DNA from: Ceraceosorus guamensis
Lineage: Eukaryota > Basidiomycota > Exobasidiomycetes > Ceraceosorales > Ceraceosoraceae
DNA: 37,680 nucleotides
Reading direction: 5' to 3'
NCBI RefSeq assembly: GCF_003144195.1
Contig: NW_020290124.1
Location: 1-37,680 of the forward strand
Positions within the stretch are counted from its first letter, which is position 1; each line of letters opens with the position of its first letter. Of the stretch, positions 1 through 9,418 are shown one piece after another. The position numbers were made by a program, and so were the translations under genes. The notes beneath the pieces were generated by a model. The model was not told the origin of the DNA, did no database searches, and worked only from the letters and a program-made list of their open reading frames with translations.

Positions 1-157
1 CGAGGAGGGACTAGGGGGGAGTAATAGCAATGGAAGAGAGATGCAAAAGTCCTTGGAAGCTGAGGTTCGCAGGGATAAATCATGCGCGGCGGGGGCGGGG
101 GGAGGGGGGCTGATCCAATCCAATCCAATCCAATCCGCGTTCTTCGCCCACGGGCGC
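1..157. other. left edge, 3' flank of the first gene
   Basis: Short stretch downstream of the minus-strand membrane-protein gene. It holds a G-rich run near 88-110 and a short tandem CCAAT-type repeat (CAATC, about 117-136). No gene is supported here. Confidence 0.5.
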
Positions 158-1669
158 CTACAAGCCCAAGCCCAATTCCTTCTTCCACCTTTTGAGATTC
201 TCTTCTCCCCACGGTTGAGCGAGGAAAAGAGGGTTATCGGGATATGCTCTCCTCACATTGTACTCTGCGCCCATGGCCAGCAGCGCCATGAAGGGGTTGG
301 TGAGCATGGCGAGCAGAGCGCCAAAGAGGAGCTTTATAAAGCAAGGCGTCCAGCCGTTTCCCGATCCTCCGATGCCCAAATCCTTGTGCTGGTAGATGGG
401 CGCAACGATGGCGATGGCTATGGGCCAGTACCACCAGAAAGTGAGCAGGGCGCAGAGGAAGAGACCGTGCGCTGCGCACCAGAGCACGCGCTGCGTGCGC
501 GCGCTCAGGCTCAAGCCGCGCTGCGTCCAATTGTCGCGCTCGGAACCTGTGCAGATGCTGCGTATGGCCCACCAGAAGCAGCAAGTCGCTTTGCTCTTTC
601 CTGTCGCTTTGCCCATCTCCAAAGATTTCCCATTGCCAGTACCCGCGCTGCTGGCGCCCGTGCCCGTGCCCGTGCCCCAGATGCTTGGAGAAGGAGTGGG
701 AGAGCTGGGCAGGTGCAGAAGCGGAGGCCAGGGTTGGGAGAGCGGAGCGACGGGTCCACCGTTGACGTCTGCATGGACCAGTGCGCTGGTGATGAGCATA
801 GAGACGACTTGTTGAATGATCACCGTCACGCCCATATCACCAGCGACGGTCAAAGGTTCGAATGGCCAGATGCGCGTGCCTACTTGATGCTTGTAGCACG
901 CTACCGCAATGCCGAAATTGATCGCTCCCGATATCAACGCCGCACCCACGCCCTGCATCACTAGCAGATACCAGAATTCTCTGCCTGCGCACGTCATGCC
1001 TTGAGGAATCCACGAGCCGCGCAAGGGAGAGGAGGCATCGGGCAGAACGATGCCGGATAGAATATCCGGCGAGCCCCATGCCGCCACCACCGCCGCCGCC
1101 GCCCCGCCGACGTCGTCTTTGTTCGTCTGCTGCTGCTGCTTCTGAGTAGCAGCAGCAGCAGCAGCAGCGTTACCATTTGGCATGCGAATGCTTCTTCGAG
1201 GAATGCGCAGCAATCTCTCCGCATCCGCTTCCGAGGTGGGCAAGCGCGACGCGGGAGCGCTGGCGCTGGCCGTGGTGGCGGGTTGATCAGTTGCATCAGC
1301 ATGCTGCTGCTGCTGCTGCTGCCGTTGCTGCCCTCCCTCGCCTTCAGCTACGATCTTCTTCGACGTTTGCGCATTGCCATTGCCATTGCCATTGCCATTG
1401 CGAGTCTCTGTTGTTTGCTCCGCTTGCGCATCTGCAGGCGACGTGCGGGCTTCGCGCGTGCCCGTCATCGTCGCCGTCGCCGTCGCTGTCTCAGTCACCT
1501 CGAGCGAAGGCGAATCGTGCCCACGCATCCTTTCGCTTGCAGCCCCTTCCGCCGGCGCCGCCGGCGCCGCCGCAGTAGCAGCAGCAACAGCATCACCTTC
1601 ATTCGCATTCTGATCTGCTGCTGCTGCTGCACCACCACTATTCCCCCTCGACGGTGTCTGCGTCATCAT
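158..1669 (-). CDS. four-helix membrane protein of unknown function (fungal, DUF2456-like)
   Basis: A single uninterrupted frame gives 503 residues. The first ~220 are low complexity: alanine runs, a Gln run, a Gly-Asn repeat from the (GGCAAT)n tract near 1375-1399, and a basic patch near residue 160 (RIPRRSIRMPNG). Four hydrophobic segments follow, at about residues 230-255 (FWYLLVMQGVGAALISGAIN), 277-302 (DMGVTVIIQQVVSMLITSAL), 393-420 (FLCALLTFWWYWPIAIAIVA) and 443-468 (KLLFGALLAMLTNPFMALLA). The first two, with GAINFGIA and AGDMGVTVIIQ, resemble a small fungal membrane family that I recall as DUF2456; this is from memory and unsure. No catalytic residues stand out. A multi-pass membrane location is clear, but no function can be assigned. 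Two adjacent ATGs open the frame. The long disordered head is probably lineage-specific. Confidence 0.72.
   Translation of the reverse strand: MMTQTPSRGNSGGAAAAADQNANEGDAVAAATAAAPAAPAEGAASERMRGHDSPSLEVTETATATATMTGTREARTSPADAQAEQTTETRNGNGNGNGNAQTSKKIVAEGEGGQQRQQQQQQHADATDQPATTASASAPASRLPTSEADAERLLRIPRRSIRMPNGNAAAAAAATQKQQQQTNKDDVGGAAAAVVAAWGSPDILSGIVLPDASSPLRGSWIPQGMTCAGREFWYLLVMQGVGAALISGAINFGIAVACYKHQVGTRIWPFEPLTVAGDMGVTVIIQQVVSMLITSALVHADVNGGPVAPLSQPWPPLLHLPSSPTPSPSIWGTGTGTGASSAGTGNGKSLEMGKATGKSKATCCFWWAIRSICTGSERDNWTQRGLSLSARTQRVLWCAAHGLFLCALLTFWWYWPIAIAIVAPIYQHKDLGIGGSGNGWTPCFIKLLFGALLAMLTNPFMALLAMGAEYNVRRAYPDNPLFLAQPWGEENLKRWKKELGLGL
1375..1399. repeat. coding hexanucleotide repeat (GCCATT)n
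   Basis: Four copies of GCCATT lie inside the membrane-protein gene and on its strand encode a Gly-Asn tract. Nearby trinucleotide runs (GCAGCAGCAG at about 1150-1168, CTGCTGCTG at about 1301-1320) encode Ala and Gln runs. All are in frame, so length changes by whole units would not break the gene. Confidence 0.7.
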
Positions 1670-3499
1670 GAGTGTGCGCGGGGGCGGGGAGGGGGGTTTG
1701 TATTGTTATCGGAGAAGTGACTGCGGTCCAATGGCCCCTCCCCCCCCCTCTTTGCCACGGTGACTGTGTTGTGCTCCGTCTCTGCGTGCGCGAGATGCGA
1801 GGGGCAGAGCAGCGATGGGCTCTGCTAGGGCAGGTAGGAGCGAGTGGAGGCAAAAGGGTGAATTGCGAGTTGCGAGTCGCGAGTCGCGAGTCGCGTGTTG
1901 GGTGTTGGGTGTTGCGTATCGTGAGTCGGGTCGGGTCAGTGCGGATGGTGAATGATGCAGGTGAGAACAATGAAGCGGTGCGTTGCGGTGCGTTGCGTGT
2001 ATATAGAGTTCCTTGAATGTGGAAACCTTGTGAAACCCATATCTTGTTTCACCACAAAAAGTTGGAATGGAGAGGGATGATTTCCCCGCCGCCGCCATGC
2101 ATTCGTGATTCGATCGATCCTGATTGCGCGTTCACGATCTTCGTTCATTGGCCTGCCTGCTGCACCGGAAAGCTTTGCCCGGCCGGCACCGCACGCACAT
2201 CATCGCGCGCCCTCATGCAACTCACTCACGCATGCATGCCAGGCACACTCACCCGCGCTCGTGGACGCGGCGCGCGCCCCGCCTTTCCGCCTCCACACCG
2301 GCCGGCGGGCGAGGCTCGAATCGAGCGCCGAGACGCCGCGGGTGCGCATGTGATATATGCGTATATAGATTGCAAATATGCATGCAATTTGAATGCATGC
2401 ATGCATGGACCCTGCTGACTTTTAATGATCTCACTCATTTCAAGTTTAATTTCCAATATTTCTTGTTGAAGTCGAACACCCTGAAAGATCGGGCCGGGGC
2501 CGATATGCGCGATAGACTCACGACTTGAGTACCGGTAATCAAATCTTGAATGTACATGAGACTCATCATGACACCAAAATGAAACCAACCTCGAAGGACT
2601 CATCACGTGATGCATCGCCTCGCGCCTGCCCAAAAGGATCAAACTCAACGGCTCGCTCGCTGCCTTTCCCGTGCAGCAGCGGCGCGTCTGCCTGGCCCTG
2701 CATGCATGCGTTGTACTTGGACCTCGGCGCAACACCAACACCATCACATCGACATCCAAGCAGCACGAGGGGGGGAGGGGGGAGGGGGGGGGGGCGTCAA
2801 CGCAGACAAGAAAGACACGGAGGGCGGGGCCCAAAGTTGCAGTTGCTAAGCGGAATGCGATGGCTGTGGGACATGATTTCCCTGGGAAGAAAAAAGAGAT
2901 TTCAGCGCGCGCGCGATATGGGCCCGAGATCAAGAGGGAAATGTGGCGAGGGAGGTGCGGGGTTGAAGCTAAGGAGCCGTTGAAGCGAGCGCGGGCCGTT
3001 GGGACGACACGTTCCAGCTTTTTTTGGAGCCGTTGGCAGCCATTTGATCAAGCAATTTTTCGATTTCGACCGTCAACATCCACTCTTGACCTGAGCTCAG
3101 CTACTTGTCCAGCCAGGCCCTTCCTGCTCGCCCGCTGACAGAGCTGTGCATGTTGCGCTGCACCGAACACAAGGAGAAGTCGGTGAAGATGGCCCATCGA
3201 AGAAAGATGACGGGAAAGGATGTTGGACCGCATTCGCACGCTTCGGCAAAGGGTGGGGAGGGGCGTGGGCGTACAAATACTGTAGAGTATGCTTGCTTCT
3301 CCATCATCCATCATCCTCATCTCCTCCCTCCTCTCCTCTCCTCTCACCACTCCTTTGCGCTCTTTTTCCCGGCTCTGTTCCACTTCCACCCTGCGCTGCC
3401 TCCCCCACGCCACGCTCTTTTGCTCTCAGTTTGCCACCCATCCCTCCCGCTCCTCTGCTTTTTACTGTGCGACACCCCTTCGGTCAGGTTCGGACTGCG
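1670..3499. other. long divergent intergenic region
   Basis: About 1.8 kb lies between the minus-strand membrane protein and the plus-strand aquaporin. I see no supported gene; the open frames here are short, low complexity and without recognisable domains. Notable parts are a GAGTCGC tandem stretch (1868-1896), a GCATGCAT run (2393-2407), a G-rich tract (2769-2795) and pyrimidine-rich DNA (3300-3450) just upstream of the aquaporin start, probably part of its promoter or leader. Confidence 0.5.
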
Positions 3500-5476
3500 A
3501 TGCAGCCTCTCACTCCCAGCTGCGAATCGAGCAGCACCCTGCCTTTGCCCAACACTTGCAAAAGTTGCGTTCCCAACAACAACTCCCAAACGCCACAGCT
3601 GCTGGTCCATGCCAACAGCAGCAGCAGCAGCAGCAGCAGCTCTTCTCTGCTCCACTCTCTCAAGAGGGATGCGCTCGCGGCCATGGGCGAATTCGTCGGA
3701 ACTTGCGCTTTTCTTTGTCAGTCTTTCGCCTTTTCTTACGCTCATGCTTGCCAGGATTGCTGATGAAGAAAAGCTGACATTTCCCCAAACATCTTGCTCT
3801 CGCCATCTCCTTCCCCCCGTCCCCCGCGCCCCATCAGTCCTGGCCCTCGGAGGAGCCAAGACTGCGCTGTCTGCGCAAAATGCACAGTCGTCAGCTGCTC
3901 CCGACAATGCGGTGAGTTACATGCCTCTGCAAGGCCCCACCTGCGTACATCTTTACCACCGAATCACGTAAACATTGACCACCGTTCGCCGACACCTTCA
4001 CCACGCGCGCGAGCAGACCATCATGTTCATTTCCGTCAGCTTTGGCTTGGCTCTGCTGGTCACCGTCTGGTCCTTCTACCGCGTCACTGGTTAGTGCATG
4101 CCTGCTGGACTGCTGCTGCTGCTGCTGCTGGACGCGAGCAAGCCGTTCTTTGTCACAAGGCTCACTCCGTATGCGCTCTTCTCGTGCACGCTCCAGGCGG
4201 ACTCTTCAATCCCGCCGTCACCCTCGCCCTGTGGATCTGTGGCTGCGTGGGAGCTGTGCGAGCAATGATGCTCGCTTTGGCACAGATCCTTGCAGGCGTC
4301 ACCGCAAGTGCGCTAGTGTCCGCTCTGACGCCCGGCGATGTTCGTATGGTGCAGAATGCTTTGGGACTGGGAGTGAGCGTGGTGCAAGGTCTCTTTACCG
4401 AAGCGCTGCTCACTGCCGTACTGGTATTTACCGTTCTCATGCTTGCTGCCGGTGAGTTCGAGTGCTCCGCTTTCGGCCCCCGACAAGATCGCAGCGTACG
4501 AATGCAAACCTTTCCCCATCCCCATGCTCCATCGGCCGCACAGAGAAACATCGATCGACGCATCTAGCGCCGCTGGGGGTAGGCCTTTCCGTATTTGTGT
4601 GCCACCTATTCGGAATCTCTCAGACGGGCTGCGGCATCAATCCGGCTAGATCTTTTGGTCCTTCGGTCGTCTCTGGACAGTTTGAAAGGTATCACTGGAT
4701 CTATTGGATAGGACCGATACTGGGCAGCCTTTTTGCCGCCGTCTTTTACAAGATTTTGCACGCTGTGGATTATCAGGTGAGTTCGGTCGTGTTCGGGCCC
4801 GCAAATAAACCCGATTCGAGACTCCTAAGCTCGAAGCTCGGAGCTGATCGGGGTCCACCGTTTGCTCGCTCCGAAGCTCATTGTTGCAGGGCAAGATGCC
4901 GATTCGGTCGATCCCTCTACAGCACCGCCCAAAGACCTGTTCAGCAAGGTGTACAAGCAAGCTCTGCAGTGGAATGGCAACCTCATCTTCTACCTCGACA
5001 CAAAAGCAGCAGCCGAAGCGTGCACGAAGCAGCAAGCTCTTCGCGAAGCCTCGAGCGCAGGTATGCAAGCTCCACCTTCTGTTCAGGTGTACAATCCCTC
5101 CGATGCGGCCCAGACCGAAGCTGTGCAGTCTGGTCAAGCTGTTGTTCTCAACATCAACGATTATCCTCGTTCGCTGCTAGCCGGACCCAATTTTTCGGCC
5201 CTTTCGCTAGGATTGCCCTTGGCTCCCATGACCAACGGGACGCACCGGAGCGCCGCGACACAACGTTCCTTCTTCCATCGTCTGACGAACCAAGAAGAGG
5301 TCAGAGCTCTGATGCTTCAGCAACAACACCAGCAACAGCAAGAAGTCGCGGTTGCTGCCACCGTCGCCACCTCGGATGGCGCCCTTGGGGTGCAGACGGG
5401 TGCGCTCGGAACGATGAGCGCTTGCATGCAGGACGTCGGAGCTATTGCGCCTCCTGGATCTACCAATCGATCTTGA
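3500..5476 (+). CDS. orthodox (water-type) aquaporin, MIP family
   Basis: Six exons: 3500-3716, 3838-3911, 4017-4089, 4197-4451, 4544-4776 and about 4877-5476, giving about 483 residues. Donors are GTCAGT, GTGAGT, GTTAGT, GTGAGT and GTGAGT. The first helix carries the family motif GEFVGT, split by intron 1 and restored by splicing (GTCAFLFLALGG). The two pore half-helices have GLFNPAVT (about 124-131) and GINPARSFGP (about 237-246). NPARS rather than NPARD, with Phe (ISVSFGL), His227, Cys236 and Arg242 at the four selectivity-filter positions, is the pattern of water-specific aquaporins rather than aquaglyceroporins. A ~60-residue N-terminal tail with a Ser run and a ~200-residue cytosolic C-terminal tail with Gln runs make it longer than the usual 250-300. 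The last acceptor is uncertain: the GQDAD frame is open from 4877 after a non-canonical AAG, whereas the better CAG at 4887-4889 would be out of frame. Confidence 0.88.
3617..3640. repeat. coding (AGC)8 microsatellite
   Basis: Eight AGC units in exon 1 of the aquaporin encode a serine run in the N-terminal tail, just before the first membrane helix. Confidence 0.8.
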
Positions 5477-5859
5477 TCTTGCCAGCTCGCAAGAGGGGGC
5501 CCAGAGCCCCACTTTTCATCGTGCAAAGCCCACTCGAACAAGGCAATTCGATCGTGCTCGAGTAATCGAGCAGTATACCCTCGAGCGCCAGGCCCGAGGG
5601 GCACACGCTTCGACTCCACCCCCGCTCATCTGAGCTCGCCATGTCCGTGTAATCGCATCACCACACTCTTTCCTATCCGTCGATGGGGCCACCTTTTTGG
5701 AAGCATTGCCGCAGCGAGTCAAACACCGGCCCCCCGAGCGCTCATGACCAATCGTAGTAGCAAATCGAATCTATTGCACTGCTACCCTGAGCATCTCGTC
5801 CACCGCTGCACCAGCCGAAGCGCAACAAGGCAAAAGTCAGCCAGAGTCTGCATGCCCCC

Positions 5860-5890
<31 letters not shown>

Positions 5891-5948
5891 AGCTATCTAG
5901 CGCTTCACACATCTTGGGGGGCCCCCCCGGGCGATCCCGCACTTGATC
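5477..5948. other. convergent intergenic region with C26-A11 tract
   Basis: Lies between the stops of the aquaporin (+) and the ferredoxin reductase (-). It must hold both transcription ends. The outstanding element is a homopolymer junction, 26 C followed by 11 A (5855-5891). No gene is seen. Confidence 0.6.
5855..5891. repeat. homopolymer C26 followed by A11
   Basis: Uninterrupted cytosines at 5855-5880 run directly into adenines at 5881-5891, between two convergent genes. A run this long is prone to slippage and to assembly length error. Confidence 0.9.
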
Positions 5949-8191
5949 CTACTCACTCAAAATCTTTTCCCTCAACTTGCCCAGCTCTTGACCTCTTCTC
6001 AATTCTTCCCCATCTATCCTCTGCCACCCATTCCAATCCACAAAGGGTCTACTACTTTCTCTCAGCTCCCTTGGCAAGTCCGGAGCTTGTTGGCCGGGTG
6101 CAGCGAGCAGCGAGTCGGGCGATGTAGCGTCGGAGTCGTGGGCAGAAGAGAGACGTTGAGCCCAATCGGAAAGGATCAGATCCGCTACGCTGTTGGCGTC
6201 GTACATCGTAGAAGCTATCACTCCCACAGGTCCTCGAGCCAGCCAGCCCGATACGTATAGACCCGGGACGATCTGTGAGGGGATGAAAAAAAAAAATTCA
6301 TCCGACGCGGGGGAGTACGGTGAATGGTCAGCGCGCACGAACCTTCTCTCGTTCCTGTTGTTGCGCCTGCTCCCGAGCCTGGCTCACCTTGCTGCCATCC
6401 ACAGCAGGACGCACAACCCGACCGCCTTCATTGGGTACTACACCCTTCCTAGAATCCCAAGGGATGATGGAGGAGCTTCGTTCTGCATCGTCTCCCTCAG
6501 ACTTGCCCTTCCGCAGCAGCGGGGCTCCCAAGTACCCAACACTAGTGACGACAAAGTCTGTGCTGATGTCTTTAGGCACTTCTTTTTGCCCATCCCCAAC
6601 GCTGAAGCGGATGCTGCCAACCCTATCCTCGGCATCCAATCTAGACTCGAAGCTTTTCGGAGTGTGCCAAAAGTTCAAGGCCCACTGCGAAGCGGCTTGC
6701 GTCGGTGCCGAGTGCGGATCTTGATGTGTTGGTGATGAAGGCATATGAAGAGCCTGCTGCTCATTCTTTGGCACCTTGAAGCTCTTCTTCTTGCTCGTTC
6801 GACTCTTGCTAGCCTCATCCGCCCAAAGCAATTCCAACATTCTCTTTTTCGCTCTGTACTCTGGACTCGAGCTCCTCTGCAACGCTTGAAGTCCCTCTAG
6901 ACCCCTCAGCTTATCCTTCTCCCTCACCCCTTCAAACCTGACGTGAGCAGTCTCGGCATTGCTCCAAAGCGTCATCATTTCCCTCAACTCCTTTGTGGTG
7001 CATGCCAACTGAGCTGGACCTCTGCGCGCAAAGATGTCCACCTTTCTCACGCGGCTGGAACTGAGATGCGCAAGGACCGGTTCGGGAATGTCCGACTTGC
7101 GCAAGGGTACGAGTTCCTTGCCTGGATTGGAATGCGCATCGATGGTCGGATCGCTGGTCTTTTCGGAAGATCCGGCAATGCTCAGAGCGGTGGGAGCACG
7201 AAGTACGATCCTAGCCACATCCAACGCCACATTTCCAGCTCCGATGATGGACAGCTTTTGCACACCCGTCAAATCCATGTGCTTGGCGCCGCTGCTGCTT
7301 CCTCCGCCGCCTATCGAGACATCGTGCGCAGCAGGGTGTCCATTGTACCAGTGCACAAAGTCCAAGCTGGAATGAACATTGCGCAGACCTCCTCTTCCGA
7401 AAATGTCCGGGGAGCCTGGGATGCCTAGCGAGCGACTACGCGTAGAGCCGTAGGCTAGCAAGAGGGAGTTGTAGTGAGGCAAGATGGACTCGATGGGCAA
7501 GTGGATTGCTGAAGGGTAACTCTCCAGCGCGTCAGCTTCGGATAAGAGGACCGCATCGCTGCTCATGCTGCTGCGAGGATTTCCTCCCCCTTGCGAGACG
7601 ATGTTGACGTTTCCATAGAAATTGAAGCGCGGATCTTTGGCCACCTCTGCGAAGCGATGTTCCACATTCTTCCAGGCAAGCAAGCAGGCAGGCACGCGGG
7701 CAGGCAAGACAGGAAATGCGTAAGAGCGCGCATGGAAGGCAATAGGCAGCTGCGAAGTGCTGGAGCACACCCATCAAGGAAGCAAGAGCAAAGATCCACC
7801 TCCATCCGCAACAGTCTCTACACTAAACCCCAACTCTCACTCGCGGACTCACCTTGACATCAGGATGATCAGGCGCGACACCCCACCTGACAAGTCCATG
7901 AGGCACGGGCAACCTCTCGTACATGTCCACCTGCACATTGCCAATCTCTGAAGACAAGATTCTCGCAGCGGCGTAAAAGGCGGAAGGTCCGGATCCGATG
8001 ATGGCTAGACGCATGGTGCGTGGTGTGTCTTTGGATGAAGAAGAGGATGCGAATGAAAGGCTACGACGAGGGAAGCGTTGGCACGGCGTCCATACGCTCG
8101 GCGACCGTTGCATCAGCCGCAATCGCACCGGAACCGGATTGGAGCGCATGACTTGAAAAAGAAAACCGGGTCGTGGAAGTCGACGGATCAT
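5949..8191 (-). CDS. ARH1: NADPH:ferredoxin (adrenodoxin) oxidoreductase, mitochondrial
   Basis: Three exons in coding order: 8191-7853, 7668-6388, 6272-5949; 647 residues. This flavoprotein passes electrons from NADPH to mitochondrial ferredoxin for Fe-S cluster and heme A synthesis. The N-terminus is basic and lacks acidic residues (MIRRLPRPGF...), as in a mitochondrial presequence. The FAD-binding motif GSGPSAFYAA is at about residues 66-75, followed by RWGVAPDHPDVKN, a family signature whose last residues are joined by splicing. The NADP motif IIGAGNVALDVAR is at about 254-266 and IFARRGP follows. The closing segment GLYVSGWLARGPVGVIAS is near 545-562. Family members are usually about 480-500 residues; the excess is the long leader and polar insertions near residues 230-245 and between the NADP domain and the C-terminus. 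It is divergent from STI1. An internal start at the Met before RLAIIGSG would remove the presequence and is less likely. Confidence 0.93.
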
Positions 8192-8667
8192 CCAAATTCA
8201 CGTTCCCCAACTTCCTCCCCCCCCCCTGACTGTACTTCTGCCCTTGAAGATCAGCCCAAACGAAGCAATTTGCGCCGCGCGCAGGATGGCTGCTGGGACT
8301 GTGACTTGACTTGCACCAGCAGCTGCTGCAATTCCAACTGTGACTACTCGGAACTCGTCGGGCTAGCTGATGCCTGTTCGACCCCCCGCCCTTTTGTCCT
8401 TTGTCCCTCTCGAAGCCGCCTTCTCTTCTTGCTTCTGCGCTTTCCCTATTCTTGTACGTTTGTTTGCCTTGCGCTTTCCCTATAAATGCTTTCCAACAAT
8501 GTGAATCTGAATGCCTCTTGAGCCAAGCCTATTTGAAAAGAAACTCTTCCCTTTCTTCCTTGGTTCCTTGCCTGCAGCATCGCTTGGATGTGAGTGGTGA
8601 TGAGCGTACTTATTGCAGGTCTGCTCTGCGCACGAGCCGCGCGCCTCGCTCGACACACCAAAAAAGG

Positions 8668-8668
<1 letters not shown>

Positions 8669-8709
<41 letters not shown>
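8669..8709. repeat. (GCTT)n tetranucleotide repeat
   Basis: About ten near-perfect GCTT units in the FDXR/STI1 intergenic region. Confidence 0.9.
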
Positions 8710-8927
8710 GGGCTTCGCGCGTCCGACAACACCCATCAGGCAGCTAGGGTCAAGCTACGAGTCACGACTGTGACTGTGACTCTTGCAGCGGTGCGCGTGA
8801 GTCAAAGTTTTGAGCGAGTCAAGTCATGGGAATTTTGAATTTGATTCAATTCAAGATTTCTTGGAGCCTCGCATCGATCACGTGATGTCGATTGATTTCG
8901 GCATCCATCGGCCGAAGTGCGGCCAGT

Positions 8928-8952
8928 CGCACGCACGCACGCACGCACGTAC

Positions 8953-8985
<33 letters not shown>

Positions 8986-9052
8986 TTCTGCTGCTCGCGC
9001 GCGAAGCAAGTAGAAGCGTGTGGAGACGTCTAGCAGCAGCAGCAGCAGCAGC
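8928..9052. repeat. microsatellite cluster (ACGC)n, (CTGC)n, (AGC)n
   Basis: Three different simple repeats in quick succession: ACGC units at about 8929-8948, CTGCC-type units at 8955-8983 and AGC units at 9030-9052. All lie upstream of STI1. Confidence 0.85.
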
Positions 9053-9304
9053 ACGCGTTGCGATCACAATCGTGAATATTGGATGCGAAGGCTGCATATA
9101 TGCTCGCCCGCCCGCCCCATGCAATCCATGGTCACGACGAGTACGTATAGCCTGCTTAATTCTTTCTATTCACGATGTACGCAAGCACGACTTCCGTTTT
9201 TGATTTGATTCGGGCAGCTTGAACATTGTATACGCACACCATTCCCCTATCAGGCGTTGAGCATACGCATACACACATCCCACACATACGCCCTCACACC
9301 CACA

Positions 9305-9308
<4 letters not shown>

Positions 9309-9355
<47 letters not shown>
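9309..9355. repeat. (CA)23 microsatellite in the STI1 leader
   Basis: A pure CA run preceded by imperfect CA-rich DNA from about 9270. It ends 63 bp before the STI1 start codon, so it probably lies in the 5' leader or core promoter. Confidence 0.9.
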
Positions 9356-9357
<2 letters not shown>

Positions 9358-9418
9358 CCGCATACAGCGCATCCCACTCTCGCTGTAACCTTCATTCGAC
9401 CGCGCAGACTGAGCAAGC

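Larger units (their letters stand above)
8192..9418. promoter_or_regulatory. shared divergent promoter region, FDXR / STI1
   Basis: About 1.2 kb between two divergent starts, with no convincing gene. It has a TATAAA-like site (about 8480-8485), three ACTGTGACT islands (8298-8306, 8337-8345, 8767-8782), an inverted repeat TTGAAT-TTG-ATTCAA (8835-8849) that loosely resembles heat-shock-element half sites, and five microsatellites in a row. The heat-shock reading is weak and rests mainly on STI1 being a heat-inducible gene in yeast. Confidence 0.45.

Noticed and set aside
5949-8191. Plus-strand open frames inside FDXR, such as 6943-7428
   Set aside because: Shadows of a clearly coding minus-strand gene.
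8669-9052. CRISPR-like succession of short repeats
   Set aside because: These are simple tetra- and trinucleotide microsatellites without spacers, and the genome is eukaryotic.
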